64,000 bases of DNA from Symbiodinium natans (Eukaryota > Sar > Dinophyceae > Suessiales > Symbiodiniaceae), in the NCBI GenBank assembly GCA_905221605.1, contig CAJNDS010002213.1:124001-188000 (forward strand), given 5' to 3'. The position numbers and the translations under genes are program-made. Below the pieces are notes generated by a model that had not been told where the DNA came from, searched no databases, and saw only the letters and a program-made list of their open reading frames with translations. Positions 12,001 to 23,481 of the stretch are shown piece by piece. The stretch's first letter is position 1; every line of letters begins with the position of its first letter.

Positions 12001-15000
12001 GAGGAGGAGGAGGAGGAGTGACAGGGAAGCTTTGCAAAGCGCTGATGAGGCTTGTTGTGGACTCAGAAATGCCAGAAACACCTTTGAACATTTACCCAAC
12101 GGCCCTAAACACTCTGCTGGAGATATCCCTAAACCTTCAACCCGATAACCCTAATAACCCCAAAACCCCCCAACACCCCAATAACTCCCAAAATCCCAAT
12201 AACGCCAAAAAACCCAACAAACCCCAAAAACCCAATAACCCCCAAAAACCCGAATAACCCCGACAACCCTGATAACCCCAAAAACCCTACAACCCCAAAA
12301 ACCCTGAATAACCCCCAAAAACCTAAAAATCCTAAAAAAACCCAAAAAGCCTAAAAACCCTGAATAAACCCAAAAACCCTACCCCAAAAACCCTAACAAT
12401 CCTGAATGGCCCCAAAATCCCCGAATAACCCCAAAAACCCACCCCAAAAACCCCCAAAACCCTCCAAAATCCTGACTAACCCCAAAAACCCTGAAAAACC
12501 CCAAGGCAGATATTGTCTGGCGACGGTCATCGCGGCGATCACTTCGGCGGTCGCGGCGGTCGCGGCTGTCGCGTCCACGGGATCTGCCGGGGCGTTGAGA
12601 TTTAAGGTTTAGGGTTTAGGGTCTAGGGTCTAGGGTTTAGGGTTCAATCTTCAAGCCCCAATAACCCGCAAAAGATTGGGAAAACCCCACAAATGAACCA
12701 AAGAACAACTTTGCCGAGACCTCCGGCTGCTGCAGGTGCCTTGGCAGCGTAAAGCATCTACACCACCTAGAAATCCACCTCCCCCAAAAATGCACCCCCT
12801 TTATTCGGTGGGTTTAGGGTTTAGGGTTTAGGGTTGAGGGTTTAGGGTTTGCCGTAGTAGGGCGTAGATGCTGTGAAGGTTAGGATGCAGCAGCGGCTCG
12901 AATGCCTTGTCAGGTGCGAAGAGCAGCTCTGGCCCGTTTGGCCATCTTTTCTCCCACCCCACACCGTCCGAACCAGCAAAACCACCCAAACTTATTCCTT
13001 TTAGGGTTTACTTTGGTAAGGGGACCAGTACTGGTCCTGGGAGAACCTGCTCCGGCGTAGGCCCTGATTTAGCAAGGTTTCCGAAAAATGGCTACCCCCC
13101 CCCTCCCCCGCCCCCTACCTCCCCCCCCCCATCCCCCCCCCCCCCCCCCCCCTCGCGGACAGCATTGGGCAGGCCCCGGCCGAGGCGGGCCACTACAGCG
13201 GAAAACATAATAAAACCCAACACCCGACACCCTAAACCCTGAAAAACTCCACCATACAAGCCCAAAGACTACAAAGACTAAAGAAGCTGTCACTCCATGC
13301 CTTCCACCATGCTTCCGGTCGCGGTCGTAGTCCCTGTTGTCAGAGTTTAGGGTGTAGGGTTTAGGGTTGCCAGAGCCTTGGGGGTTCGGGTATGTAGTTG
13401 GAGTTTAGGGGTGTAGGGGTTCAGGGTGATGTAATAGGATGCTTAGTGGGGTCTAGGGTTCATAAGGCCTAAGGTTTAGGGGCTCTAGGGTTTCTTTACC
13501 TACACCTTCTACTGCAGTTCATTGTTTGGGGCACCTAACTTCTTGGTTGCTTTCACAAAACGACCCTAGCTACGACCCTAGCTGTAGGTTTGCCCTTCAG
13601 AGCATGAAGCCCACAACAGGGCCCTCCACTGGTCTGGGAGGAACTAAAAAAAACCTCTAGGTTCATGTATATAGGGATTGCGGGCCCACCAAAACTCAAA
13701 AAAAAAGTTCAATTTAAGGCTAGAATGGTTTATAGGGTTAGGGCTTCGGGTCGAGGATTTAGGGTGTAGGGTCCAGGCCTCCGATCATCTCTTCCGCGGC
13801 CGCCGCGGTCTCCATCCCTGGCAGAGACTTTAAGGCTTAGGGTTTAGGGTTTGGGGTTTAGGGATGCCCCCTAAACCCCAAGCCCTGAACCCTAAACTCT
13901 ACACCCCAAACCGAGACCCCAGCAAAATACAAAGACACACATTGGTCTTGGCCGGAGAAAAGACTTAGTTGCTGAGTTCATAAGTCCCGAAAAGGTGTAT
14001 GCTTTCAGTTCAAAAGGGGTTGTACTATCACAAAGAGTGTAAAGTGTACTCATTCAGCTGCTAAGGACATGCCTGGTGGTAAGGGCCCCAGATTCCATCG
14101 ATCCCGAAACTTAAACTAGTGGGGGCCCCAGCAGATTTGGGTGCCTAGCAGTTGGCACTTGGGGGACGTGCTCGGTCGTCGCCCTGAACCTCAAACCCTG
14201 AACCATGTAACCATGAATCCTCACCCCAGGGCCTCCCAGTAATACTGCCTCTGAGAGGAACCATGAGATTTCGCGCCCAAAGACCGGTTCCTAAACCCTA
14301 CAAACCCTGAACAGTTCCTCCTTAACCCTAAACCCTAAACCCTAAACACCCTAAACAACCCATTCAGGGCTTGGCGTCGGGTCTAGGGTCTGAAAGCTTG
14401 TCGGTCCTGTCATAGCTTCGGTCCCGCTTCTCCTCAGCTCAAGAAGACATGCGGGGTTTAGGGTTTAGGGTTTAGGGCTTAGGGTTTAGGGTTCAGGGTT
14501 CAGGGGTTAGGGTCCATAGGTTGTTTTTTTTTCAGTAGGGGTTCTCTATTTTTGGGGGATTATGATCAGGATTCTAGCTCCCCTTTTGGGGGAAATACCC
14601 ATCTTCTCCCTATTTACTGTATCGTACAGTCTCTGCAGTTCACTGCACCAGTAAAGGTTGGGACAGACTGAAGCTGTAAACCTGGAATCCTCATCCAGCT
14701 ATCATACCTAGGGCGCACAAGGCCTCCTCAACCCTAAACTCTAAACCATAAACACTAAACCCTAAACCCTAAACCCATGCATCTTGCAGCGGCAGCTATC
14801 CATCTGCAGCCGGGCATCATAGTCTCGTCCCCTGCCTGCGCATTTGAACTCCAATCCTCTTGCTATCATGGGACCCTATAAAGCGAAAACAACCTCAACC
14901 CTTCTCCTTAAATCCTAATCTGCTAACCCTAAACATATAGTTTTGGCCAACAGCACTGGTTCACCCGCAGGAGTTTGTGTGGGTTGCGGCAGGAGGACGT

Positions 15001-16759
15001 AGGATGCTGGGACTGCTGAGATCTGCCCTGCACCCTAACTAGCGATCGCCTCCGAAACCTAGATCCCTGGGCCCTCTACCTACAAGCTGCACACACAACC
15101 ACACAAACAGAAGAGAGCATAAATCCGGAGCACGAAGCCCTAAACGCTAAGCTTGGGATACTCCCCCTTATACTAGCAGTCCTTGATAGGGATGATAGTA
15201 CCCCCTATTACAATCCCTATGCAGGACTGTTAGTAGAAGGGGAGAACAACCCTAAACCCTAAACCCTAAACCCTAGACCTGATTTCCTCAGGAAGAGCTC
15301 TGCGCCTCGGTCACGGCTGTCTTTCGGCGGGGGGCTTGCGCGGCGTGGGCTATGCCTGGCAGCCCTCAACCCATAGGCCACAGAAGCCTACTCCGATTTA
15401 GGGTTTAAGGCTTAGGGTTTAGGGTTCTTTGATGTGAATGAGGCAGCTTGGTACCTTGTATCTCTACATAGAAACACCCTTCAACGAATTATATCGGGCA
15501 CAACAAAGCCCTGTTTCCTATCAAGACGCAGTAAGTAAACCTCAAAGCCAACACCGTCGCACCCTACTGGGAGGGTTTGGATAGTGATAAGTGTGGTTCT
15601 ACGCTCCTAGAAAAACAAGGGTCTAACTATGGCGGTTCCCATACTTATGAACCTACTTATAACCCTTAACCGTCAACCCTAAACCCCTGAACCCTAGGGG
15701 AACTGCCGGAATAGGGTTTAGGGTTTAGGGTGAGAACCTTGTTGCCCGTACAAAAACAAGTGCACATGCTCACACGAGCAGTGGGTAACGGCAATGCAGC
15801 AACATATGGGGTGCCCGCCCTAAGCAATTGAAACACCGCACAAGCCTCCCTGACCTTAACCCTAAGCCCCCAAAACCCGAAACCCTAAACCCGAAGCCCC
15901 AACCACCGCAAACCCTCAGACTCTACGAAACCCTAAACCCCAAGCCCCAACCACCCTAAACCCTCGGACTCTAAGAAATCCCCGGGAGCCCAGGAAAGCC
16001 CTGCGAACCTCGGGGCTCGATCTCGGCTGTCACGCCGATCTCCTTAGAGGCTCCCGCCAAAATCTCCAGGGCTTGATTAGGCTAGGGTGTAGGGCTTTAG
16101 GTTAAGGTTTGGGGTTTAGGGTCTAGGGCTTAGCGTTTAGGGTTTAGGGTTTTGGGCTTGAGGTCTAGGGTTCAGGGTTTAGGGGTTTAGGGAGTTTAGG
16201 GAGTGTAGGGAGCTTAGGGTTTCAGGTTCAGGGTTTCGGGTCTGAGGGTTCAGAAGTAGACCTCAACATGCCTAGATGCTGAGCCGGAAAGCCACACGAA
16301 AACCTTAGCCGCACACCAACTAGACTCAGGAGGAACCTGGGAATAAAAAGGGTACCCTTTGTGGTCTTAAGGGGATTATATGGGAACCCCAACCTCAAAA
16401 AACTGGAAATAAGGGCCTACTCCGGGTCCTCGCCTCAGAAGGCAAGTGCTTTAGGGCTCCTCTGCAACTCGTTATAGGCAGTTTCAGAATTGTGGGCGGC
16501 TTCCCTGAAACCCTAAACCCTAAACCCCAAACCCTACACCCTAAACCCTAGAATGTTTGGGGAAGAGGCAGGGGAAGGAGGTTGAGGATTGAGGGCAGCG
16601 TCGTGAGCTGCCTGACAAGACCCCAGGATCGAAGGCACCAGGTAAAATTTAGAGGGATTGGGTTTAGGGTTTAGGGTTTGGGGTTTGGTTTAGGGTTTAG
16701 GGTTTAGGGTTTAGGGTTTAGGGTTTAGGGTTTAGGGTTTAGGGTTTAGGGTTTAGGGT

Positions 16760-16812
<53 letters not shown>

Positions 16813-17730
16813 GGTTGGGGGTTGGGGGTTGAGGGTTGAGGGTTGAGGGTTGAGGGGGCAACACCCTTACTTTCGGCCGTTGGGCCGCGCAACTGAACCG
16901 AAGCCTTACCAGCCTAACCTTCATCTGAAGCCGAAAGGGTTTCGGGTTTAGGGTCTAGGGTTTCGGGTTTTCCAACCCAACAATGCCAGGAAAGCTTGAA
17001 ATACTGGTTAAGGAACTCGCAACAGGACGGTGGTTCTTCAACCTGACCCTCTGATTCGTCCAGAGGAAAGTGGCCAGAATCGCCACGAGGCATTCCGCCG
17101 GTACTTCCTGCGGGGCCAAGCAAAGGAAGTTTATTGGAGTTTCGGATTTCGGACAGGAACGGACAGCTCTCTAAGTTAGATTTCCCTTCTTGGGTCCTCT
17201 ATAATGTACGTCACACTTATAAGAAGGACCCAAGCAAGGCACCTAATTTAGAGAACTTCCCTTACAGGGCCCGAGGGAGTCAGATCCCCAATAGCAGTAC
17301 ATCTCGAGGCTCATGACCTGTGCCCTATGCACACTGACATGGACGAACTGTGCCGTTCTTGATCTTCTCTGCCACGGTCTGATCTGAAGAACTTCTCGCT
17401 AGTATCCCAAACAAAGACACCCAAGAGACACGCTCACAAATATGTTTGAGGATTCACACACACACACACACACACTCTCACCAATGACAGCACGAAAGCC
17501 CCTACCTCACATGTGCTGAGCAAGCGTAGGTATTCCCAAACATGCGGATGCCCCTAGCATACCCCCAGCCATACTCCTACCCAATCCCCTTTTTGGGAAA
17601 CCTCCTGATGTCCAACCCCAAACCCTAAACCCTAAACCTTGTGCCGCCAAGCGACTTGTCAAACCTCTGCCTCAAGGAGCAGGATGGTAAGGACAGCGCG
17701 CTGGGTAGCTTGCTGAACAGCTGCAGCGGG
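9098..17730 (-). CDS. RS/RD-rich protein with C-terminal RanBP2 zinc finger, tandem copy B
   Basis: Second tandem copy of the neighbouring gene, on the same strand with exons in the same order. Zinc-finger exon 9195-9098 (DTKDWECEKCG, then CFKCGDRKPS, TAA). Micro-exons: 11500-11443, 12583-12525, 13333-13301, 13817-13779, 14432-14407, 14831-14804, about 15355-15305, 16042-16009, 17107 to about 17045, 17383-17339 and about 17715-17665. Exon lengths equal those of copy A (58, 39, 26 and 28 nt) except for small in-frame insertions and deletions. Introns are mostly unalignable. The donor after 14407 is GA where copy A has GT; those after 13301 and 13779 are GC as in copy A. The zinc-finger acceptor region differs from copy A by 4 nt, so one copy may use another site or be damaged. 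The N-terminus is unresolved. Confidence 0.78.
9211..9518. repeat. 308-bp intronic block, copy B
   Basis: Partner of 1581-1888, at constant offset 7630. On the plus strand it contains CA-rich runs such as CACACATGCCA. It points to recent gene conversion or strong constraint. Confidence 0.85.
9682..9757. repeat. 76-bp conserved segment, copy B
   Basis: Partner of 2079-2154. Sequence on both sides has diverged, so the conservation is local. Confidence 0.7.
10016..10700. other. Repeat-rich stretch without a supported exon
   Basis: Degenerate telomere-type repeats with short unique segments at about 10105-10200 and 10330-10500. Neither gave a frame with both splice sites. Confidence 0.4.
10798..10884. 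repeat. TAGTAATTA-type tandem repeat
   Basis: Nine-base units of the type TAGTAATTA, imperfect on the left and regular on the right. The open frames across it (YSNYSNYSN; IVIIVII) are products of the repeat. Confidence 0.85.
10998..11083. repeat. TTTAGGG array
   Basis: About eleven consecutive TTTAGGG units, then degenerate copies. Opposite-orientation arrays follow at 11170-11245 and 11350-11430. Confidence 0.95.
11798..12018. repeat. GGA/GCA trinucleotide microsatellite
   Basis: About 220 bp of (GGA)n and (GCAGGA)n, purine-rich on the plus strand. It creates spurious Gly, Glu or Arg homopolymer frames on plus and Pro/Leu frames on minus. It sits in an intron of gene copy B. Confidence 0.9.
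12848..12958 (-). CDS. Exon-like island inside copy B
   Basis: A minus-strand frame reads PNGPELLFAPDKAFEPLL and continues HPNLHSIYALLR. It is well biased for coding but has no counterpart in copy A, so it may be a separate or accidental frame. Confidence 0.25.
13095..13152. repeat. C-rich low-complexity tract
   Basis: C runs broken by single T and A bases. Open proline-rich frames here are artefacts. Confidence 0.85.
15155..15252. mobile_element. MITE, GGGATRCTCCCCYT family
   Basis: Terminal inverted repeats GGGATACTCCCCCTTATACT...AGTAGAAGGGGAGAACAACCC enclose GCAGTCCT / AGGACTGT. A second full member is at 61929-62035. About 98 bp, non-coding. Confidence 0.7.
16681..16855. repeat. TTTAGGG array passing into GGTTGAG array
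   Basis: Regular TTTAGGG units to about 16760, then about thirteen units of the variant GGTTGAG/GGTTGGG. The change is abrupt, as expected when a variant unit is amplified locally. Confidence 0.9.
17457..17475. repeat. (CA)n microsatellite
   Basis: A short CACACA run next to a possible exon of gene copy B. Confidence 0.8.
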
Positions 17731-17875
17731 TGGAATGGGGTTTAGGTTTAGGGTTTAGGGTTTAGAGTTTAGGGTTTAGGGTTTAGGGTTTAGGGGTATT
17801 CTCCTCCATCGCAAGCCGACAAGATGGATTCGGGACTTGGGGTAGCTACTTCTGGTGCTGATGGATTTGGCTGCC

Positions 17876-18160
17876 TCACTCCGCGTCTGCGTTTCCAATG
17901 CTTGATTTGGAGTCGCTCGCCGAAGTAGCGTCCTTGCAGAGCGTGGCGTCAAATGTGCTGCTCCGCTCTGCGGCAGAAAAATGGCCCTTGGGCGAAAATG
18001 GTCTGCACATGCATGCTGAACAGAAGTTGCCGTGCAAACGCAGCGGGTTAATTAAAACTTGTTTCAAGTCTCTGTCGATGTGAGCCGAACTCAACCCAGG
18101 CATAAACCCCGCATGTGTCCACTTCTTCGGCACGCTACAAGACTCTATAAATGCATTCAA
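17876..18160 (-). CDS. Unrecognised 94-codon open frame
   Basis: Open from TTG at 18160 to TGA at 17876 (NAFIESCSVPKKWTHAG near the start). The island is free of telomere repeats and upstream of gene copy B. The antisense strand also has an open frame (17898-18083). No domain is recognised. It could be an exon or a chance frame. Confidence 0.25.
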   Translation of the reverse strand: MNAFIESCSVPKKWTHAGFMPGLSSAHIDRDLKQVLINPLRLHGNFCSACMCRPFSPKGHFSAAERSSTFDATLCKDATSASDSKSSIGNADAE

Positions 18161-19279
18161 CCGTATAAACCCTGTCAGTCCTCGGGTAGATCCTACTAAA
18201 CCCTAGCAAACCTTAAACCAACCCTAAACCCTGAACCCTGAACCCTAAACCCTAAACCCTAAACCCTAAATCCTTAGAACTGTTTGAGCCCTGAGCTTCA
18301 AACCACGAGACAGAGACTCAGGGAGTGGTGGCTGGCGCCAGCTTGAATTCAACACTGGGGGAGAACTTCTCTTTGCGTCAACATAGAAATTACATGTTTT
18401 CATCCTCCCCCGTTTTTTGTTTTAGGGTTTAGGGTTTAGGGTTTGGGGTTTAGGGCTTAGGGTTTAGGGTTTAATTCGTGTTTAGGGCAAATGGAACATT
18501 CTTACTTTTCGAGGGCACTAAAGACACGAGGTCGAGGTGCTGGAGAGTTTGGCTTCGGGCTTAGGTGAGCCCATTGAGGCCATGCAAGAAGCAACCCCGC
18601 TTACAACCTAAACCCTAAACCCCAAACCCCAAACCCCAAACCCTAAACCCTAAACCCTAAATCCTGTCATGTTCTGGACACCTCACCGTAGATCAGCCAC
18701 CTGGGAGCAGACGCTACTAGGCTGGGACCGAGGATTATGCCTCCAAAACTCACCTAGACATAACCTTCTCCAGAACAACCCCGGTTTAGGGCTTATAAGG
18801 TTCTTGGTTGTGGGTTCAGAGGGTATCGGGCTTAGGGTTTAAGCATATTAAGGGACCACATAGCCTTAAACCCTAAACCCTAAACCCTAAACCCTAAACC
18901 CTCACACCGTTGGACCTCAAGCTTCCCTGAGCATCCCGAAGCCCGACATGGGAGCTTACCGAAAATAAGGGACCCCTTACATGCTCAAAAAGACCCCAAC
19001 CTAGTTCATATAGGGTTCAGGGTTTAGGGTTCAGGGCGCCCCAAAATAGTAGGTTCCCTTGTAAGAAGGGACCCAAAATGGCACCCCCTACTTTCGGAGA
19101 AACCCCCCAAATCACGAGACACATTTTTAGGGTTTAGGGTTTGGGGTTGCGTCAGCGTCTGGCCTAGGGTGGTTTGTTACGCTTTTTGGGGTTGATTACA
19201 AAAGAGGAGTTTGGCTTCAGGGTGGTAGTTTCAATCCGGTTTCAGGGCTTAGGGCTTAGAGAACCTTGGTGGCCGAGTA

Positions 19280-19466
19280 ACCATACAAAACCTAAACCCT
19301 AAACCCTAAACCCTCAACCCTAAACCCTGAAACCTAAACACTAAACCCTAAACCCTAAATCCTGAAACCTAAACCCTAAACCCTAAACCCTAAACCCTAA
19401 ACCCTAAACCCTAAACCCTAAACCCTAAACCCTAAACCCTAAACCCTAAACCCTAAACCCTAAACC
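19280..19466. repeat. CCCTAAA array
   Basis: More than twenty units, the later ones perfect. It is followed by a unique segment (19467-19620) with no supported exon and then a CCCCAAA/CCCTAAA array to 19757. Confidence 0.95.
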
Positions 19467-19757
19467 ATGCCTGGCGGCGGTATCCTGTATAAGGGAACCC
19501 CAGTTCCAATAAGGGCAAACGGGCCCCCAAAAGGCCCCCCCCCAGACAAAGAGACGGCAGCCTTCGTACTCAAGCCATGCTGAGCCCGTCCGTGAAGGAT
19601 CAGTTTGTCCTCTTGTCTTCCAAGCCCTTGCACCCTAAAACCCCAAACCCCAAACCCCAAACCCCAAACCCTACACCCCAAACCCCAAACCCTAAACCCC
19701 AAACCCTAAACCCCAAACCCCAAACCCTAAACCCCAAACCCCAAACCCTAAACCCCA

Positions 19758-19820
19758 CTACTGGCCTTTGTAGGCTTCCTGCAGCAGCCGCGTCGCGGAG
19801 TCGTCCTCCTCTTCCTCCTG
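19758..19820 (-). CDS. Possible acidic C-terminal exon
   Basis: Minus frame reads QEEEEDDSATRLLQEAYKGQ then TAG. The codon choice is coding-like. An alternative frame reads VTGGRGGRLRDAA, so the assignment is uncertain. Confidence 0.3.
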   Translation of the reverse strand, partial: QEEEEDDSATRLLQEAYKGQ

Positions 19821-20419
19821 TCACGTGGGGGCTGAGGGCGAGAGCGCATGGGACTTAGCAGGGTCTAGGTACTTTTAGGGATTCAGGGTTTAGGGGGTTC
19901 AGGGTTTAGGGGTTAAGGTTTAGGGTTTGGGGTGTAAGGGTTGTGGGCTCAGGATTCGGAGCTTAGAGATGAGAGGGTTAGCCGTCTGCAGCCTTTGTTT
20001 TTCCTCGATACCTTTTCCACCTCTGTTTTGTTTTACTTTTCTCGATGTTCCGTCCCATTTGTTAGCTCTAATGTACAGGCAGAAGGCAGTCGCTAGTTGA
20101 GAAGTGCTTTACATTCTTTGGGAGCCCTAGCCGTCTTGGGCCCTTCAGCGTCCTGTGGTCCTTGCAATCACGAAACCCCAAAAGCGATGCTCAAACCTCG
20201 AAAGCCTGCAGAACCACTCTGCCTTTCAAGAAACGAAGAAAGCTTCCATTTTTCTGCCTTCCCTGTTACATATCTTGTTCTTTGCTGGCAGACCTAAACC
20301 CTAAACCCTAAACCCTAAACCCTAAACCCTAAGCCCTAAGCCTTAAACCCTAAACCCTAAACCCTAAACCCTAAACCCTAAGTTTTCCGCCAAACCCCAC
20401 ACCGCAAAGCCTAGCCCCT

Positions 20420-20480
20420 GCAGCCCTCGCTTCGTGGCAGCCTTGGGCTTCGCTGCTCCCGAGAAGCTGGGCGTCGTGAC
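20420..20480 (-). CDS. Exon-like island
   Basis: Minus frame VTTPSFSGAAKPKAATKRG follows an AG acceptor (GGAG|GTCACG). The island has a C-rich array on the left and a G-rich array on the right, as at proven exons. Gene unknown. Confidence 0.3.
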
Positions 20481-20920
20481 CTCCGTTTGGAGGGGTTTAG
20501 GGTTTAGGGTTTAGGGTTTAGGGTTTCAGGCAATTCCAGCAACGCAGTTTTGGGGGGAGTGTCAAAGACACATGCCTATTGTCGCAAGTGCTAGCACAAG
20601 CAGGAAACAACTAATCCCTAAAACCCAAGCCCTAAACATCTTCATCCTAAAGGCCTAATTCGTAAGCCTAAGCCCAAAACCACGTAAGAGCGTGAAGCCC
20701 TTAAGAAAACCCTAAATAAACCCTTAACCGTAAACCCTAAACCCTAAATCCAAAACCCTCAATCCTAAACCTTATAAACCCTAAATCCCAACCCCTAAAT
20801 CCTAAACCCTAAATCCTAAACCCTCTTTCAAAGCCTGGGCTGCCCGGTTCTTCCATAGGCCGCCATAGCGGTAGTGAGGGTGCCTGGGCTGGGCTTTGGG
20901 AGCTCAAGGGCTCAGGGGTG

Positions 20921-21026
20921 TTTAGGGTTTAGGGTTTAGGGTTTAGGGTTTAGGGTTTAGGGTTTAGGGTTTAGGGTTTAGGGTTTAGGGTTTAGGGTTT
21001 AGGGTTTAGGGTTTAGGGTTTAGGGA
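20921..21026. repeat. TTTAGGG array
   Basis: Fifteen consecutive perfect units. Confidence 0.95.
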
Positions 21027-21220
21027 GGTTTGAGAGGTTTGGGAGGGTTTGGGAGGTTTAGGAGCTATCTAGGACGTTTGGGAGGCTGGGCCCAAAAGAT
21101 GCGCTGCAACTTTGCTCTAAACTTGGGGTTGAGGATTTAAAGTGTAGGCTCTATTGCAGCTGCAGGGCTACCCTAAACCCTAAACCCTAAACCCTAAACC
21201 CTAAACCCTAAAACCCTCAG

Positions 21221-21318
21221 ATGCAATTTTGCAATGCCCTCTTGGACAGCGGCTCCGCGTCACCATCTGGAACTCCCCCAGACGCCAACTTCCAGCAGCG
21301 CCCACAGAGCCTTGGCAG
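21221..21318 (+). CDS. 98-nt exon of an unrecognised plus-strand gene
   Basis: Acceptor ACCCTCAG and donor GGCAG|GTTTAG bracket 32 codons plus two bases (MQFCNALLDSGSASPSG near the start, NFQQRPQSLG near the end). Third positions are mostly G or C. The downstream intron begins directly with GTTTAGGG repeats. No family match. Confidence 0.45.
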
Positions 21319-22129
21319 GTTTAGGGTTTAGGGTTTAGGGTTCAGGGTTGCATCGCTACATTAGTTAGATTAGTTCAGGGTTTAGGGTTTAGGGTTTTTG
21401 GTTTAGGGTTTAGGGGGTTAAGGGTTGAGGCTTGTTGTACCTGCAGCGGACTCGGGTTTAGGGCTCCACCCTAGACCCTAGACCCTGAACCTTAAACCCT
21501 AAACCCTCAACCCCAAACCCCAAACGCCAAACCCTAAGTGGGAGGTCTCGGGGTCGGGTCGGGTGGGTTAGGGGATGCTTGAGCGTTGATGGGCTTGGCA
21601 AGCTGGTAGGTTCTTCGGGTGCTCGGGTTCCTTCAGACGTTCATAAGCTTCGGGTTTAGGGCTTAGGGCTTAGGGTTTAGGGTTTAGGGCAGGCGACATT
21701 TCTTTCAGAAGGCGTGCGGGGAGAGGCATGAGTGAAGAAGATGAAGCCCTAGGAAACCCTCAAACCCTGCAACTCTCTGTGGACCCTAAAGCCCAAGAAC
21801 CTGAAACCCCTGATTCCCTCAAACCCTTAACCAAACCCGAGACACTAAACCGTAAACCAGAAACCCCGAGACCCTAAGCCCTATAAGCCCCAAGCCCTAA
21901 ACCCTGCGAACACCAGCGTCCCCCTTAAGCCCCTCGACCCTAAACTCACTGGAGGGACTCCGTATGCCTTAGATCGCTTGGAACCCTAAACCCTAAACCC
22001 TAAACCCTAAACCCTAAACCCTAAACCCTAAACCCTAAACCCTAGACCCTAGACCCTAGACCCTAAACCCTAAACCCTAAACCCTAGACCCTAAACCCTA
22101 AACCCTAAACCCTAAACCCTAAACCCCAA

Positions 22130-22215
22130 GCATCTGGGCGCCGGGCATGTGCCACTTCTGGGAGACGTCAATGCGGCAGCGGACGAGCCTCGACGCATGG
22201 AGCCCGGGCCGCTTT
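22130..22215. other. Unique island between converging arrays
   Basis: Flanked by CCCTAAA on the left and TTTAGGG on the right, like the proven exons. Frames are open on both strands (plus HLGAGHVPLLGDVNAAAD; minus LVRCRIDVSQKWHMPGAQ), so strand and product cannot be assigned. Confidence 0.35.
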
Positions 22216-23426
22216 AGGGGGCTAGGGTTTAGGGTTTAGGGTTTAGGGTTTAGGGTTTAGGGTTTAGGGTTTAGGTTTTAGGTTTTAGGGGGGCTTAGGG
22301 GCGTTTAGGGGGGGGTTTAGGCGGGGTGTAGGGGGGTTAGGGTTGTTGTCTGATTGTATTCGGCTACCGTTTACAACATGTCATCAGGTGCAAGAAGAAG
22401 GAACTACACTTCCTGGTCTCGGTCAACCAAACCCCAAACCCCAAACCCCAAACTCTAAAGCGTAGGGCTGAAATCCTCTGTACCCCAAAGCAGTCCGGTA
22501 ACTCGTCTGACAAGCTGATGGACGAATTCTGAACCCGCGAAGCTCAAACCGAGCAAGCCGCATGCTTGCGAAACGTCGCAAGCCCACAAGCCCAAACCCT
22601 CAACCCAAAAGAACCCTACCCTAAAGCCGAAACCAAAAGCCTGAACACTGAATCCCAAACGCTAAACCCTAACTTAGCCCTATCCTAAACCTCAAAGTTC
22701 AACTGAACCCTGAAACCAAAAACATGCTGAAGGTGTGTGGGTTCTTGAGCCCTGACCCTGAACCCTAAATTACTATTTGCTTAAGAACCCCAGAGGACAC
22801 TGGTAGCTGGGGCTCGCTCAAATTCGACGGCCGCTCGCAAAGGGTGCAAGGCTTTCGCTTGGCTGCGGCCCTTTCCTGTTGGATTTAGGGTTTAGGGTTT
22901 AGGGATGTTTCGGGTGTTTGGGGCTGATAAGGGTTTAGCTTTGGGCCTGGGCTACGCAGGGAGCCGAGGGCATCGCGAACGACTCTCAGGCATGGAGCTG
23001 GCCTTCGAGCCAGCATCGTCGAACCCTGAACCCTGAACCCTAAACCCTGAACCCTAAACCCTAAACCCGGCCAGATTGGAGCTGCACAGAGCTGCATCCC
23101 GAAATCCCCTCACCGTGAACTCTTCACAGCATCCCAAGAATGTCCAAAACCCAAAGCCCAAAACCCAAAACCCAAAACCCTTTACTGGTGGCGACTTATT
23201 CGGAACCTCCATAGAAGTCCCTGAACCCTGATCCCTGAACCCTAAACCCTAAACCCTGGGCTCTTGAAAAAACTTGCGGTCACGGGATTCAGGGCTCAGC
23301 GCTCATGTCCTTGAGGCTTCGGGGTTGGGGTTGAGAGCTGAGGGCCAACTAGCCATTACTAGGGTTTAGGGATTAGGGTTTCGGGTTTCGGGTGAGCCTG
23401 CAGTCTTCGTATACAAGGGGGGGAAC

Positions 23427-23481
23427 CCTGCTTTCTTCGGAAGTCCTCCGGAGACTGAGCTCGCCTGGCCCGGCGTTCGGC
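23427..23481 (-). CDS. Short Arg-rich exon
   Basis: A good acceptor (CACTTTCATCCAG) is followed by AERRARRAQSPEDFRRKQ and a donor at AGG|GTTCCC. The gene is not recognised and neighbouring exons were not linked. Confidence 0.4.

Noticed and set aside
13076-13100. Relict dinoflagellate spliced leader
   Set aside because: The minus strand has GTAGCCATTTT, 11 bases of the leader, but it diverges on both sides and no gene begins there. A weaker match near 17985-18003 is similar. Too short to claim.
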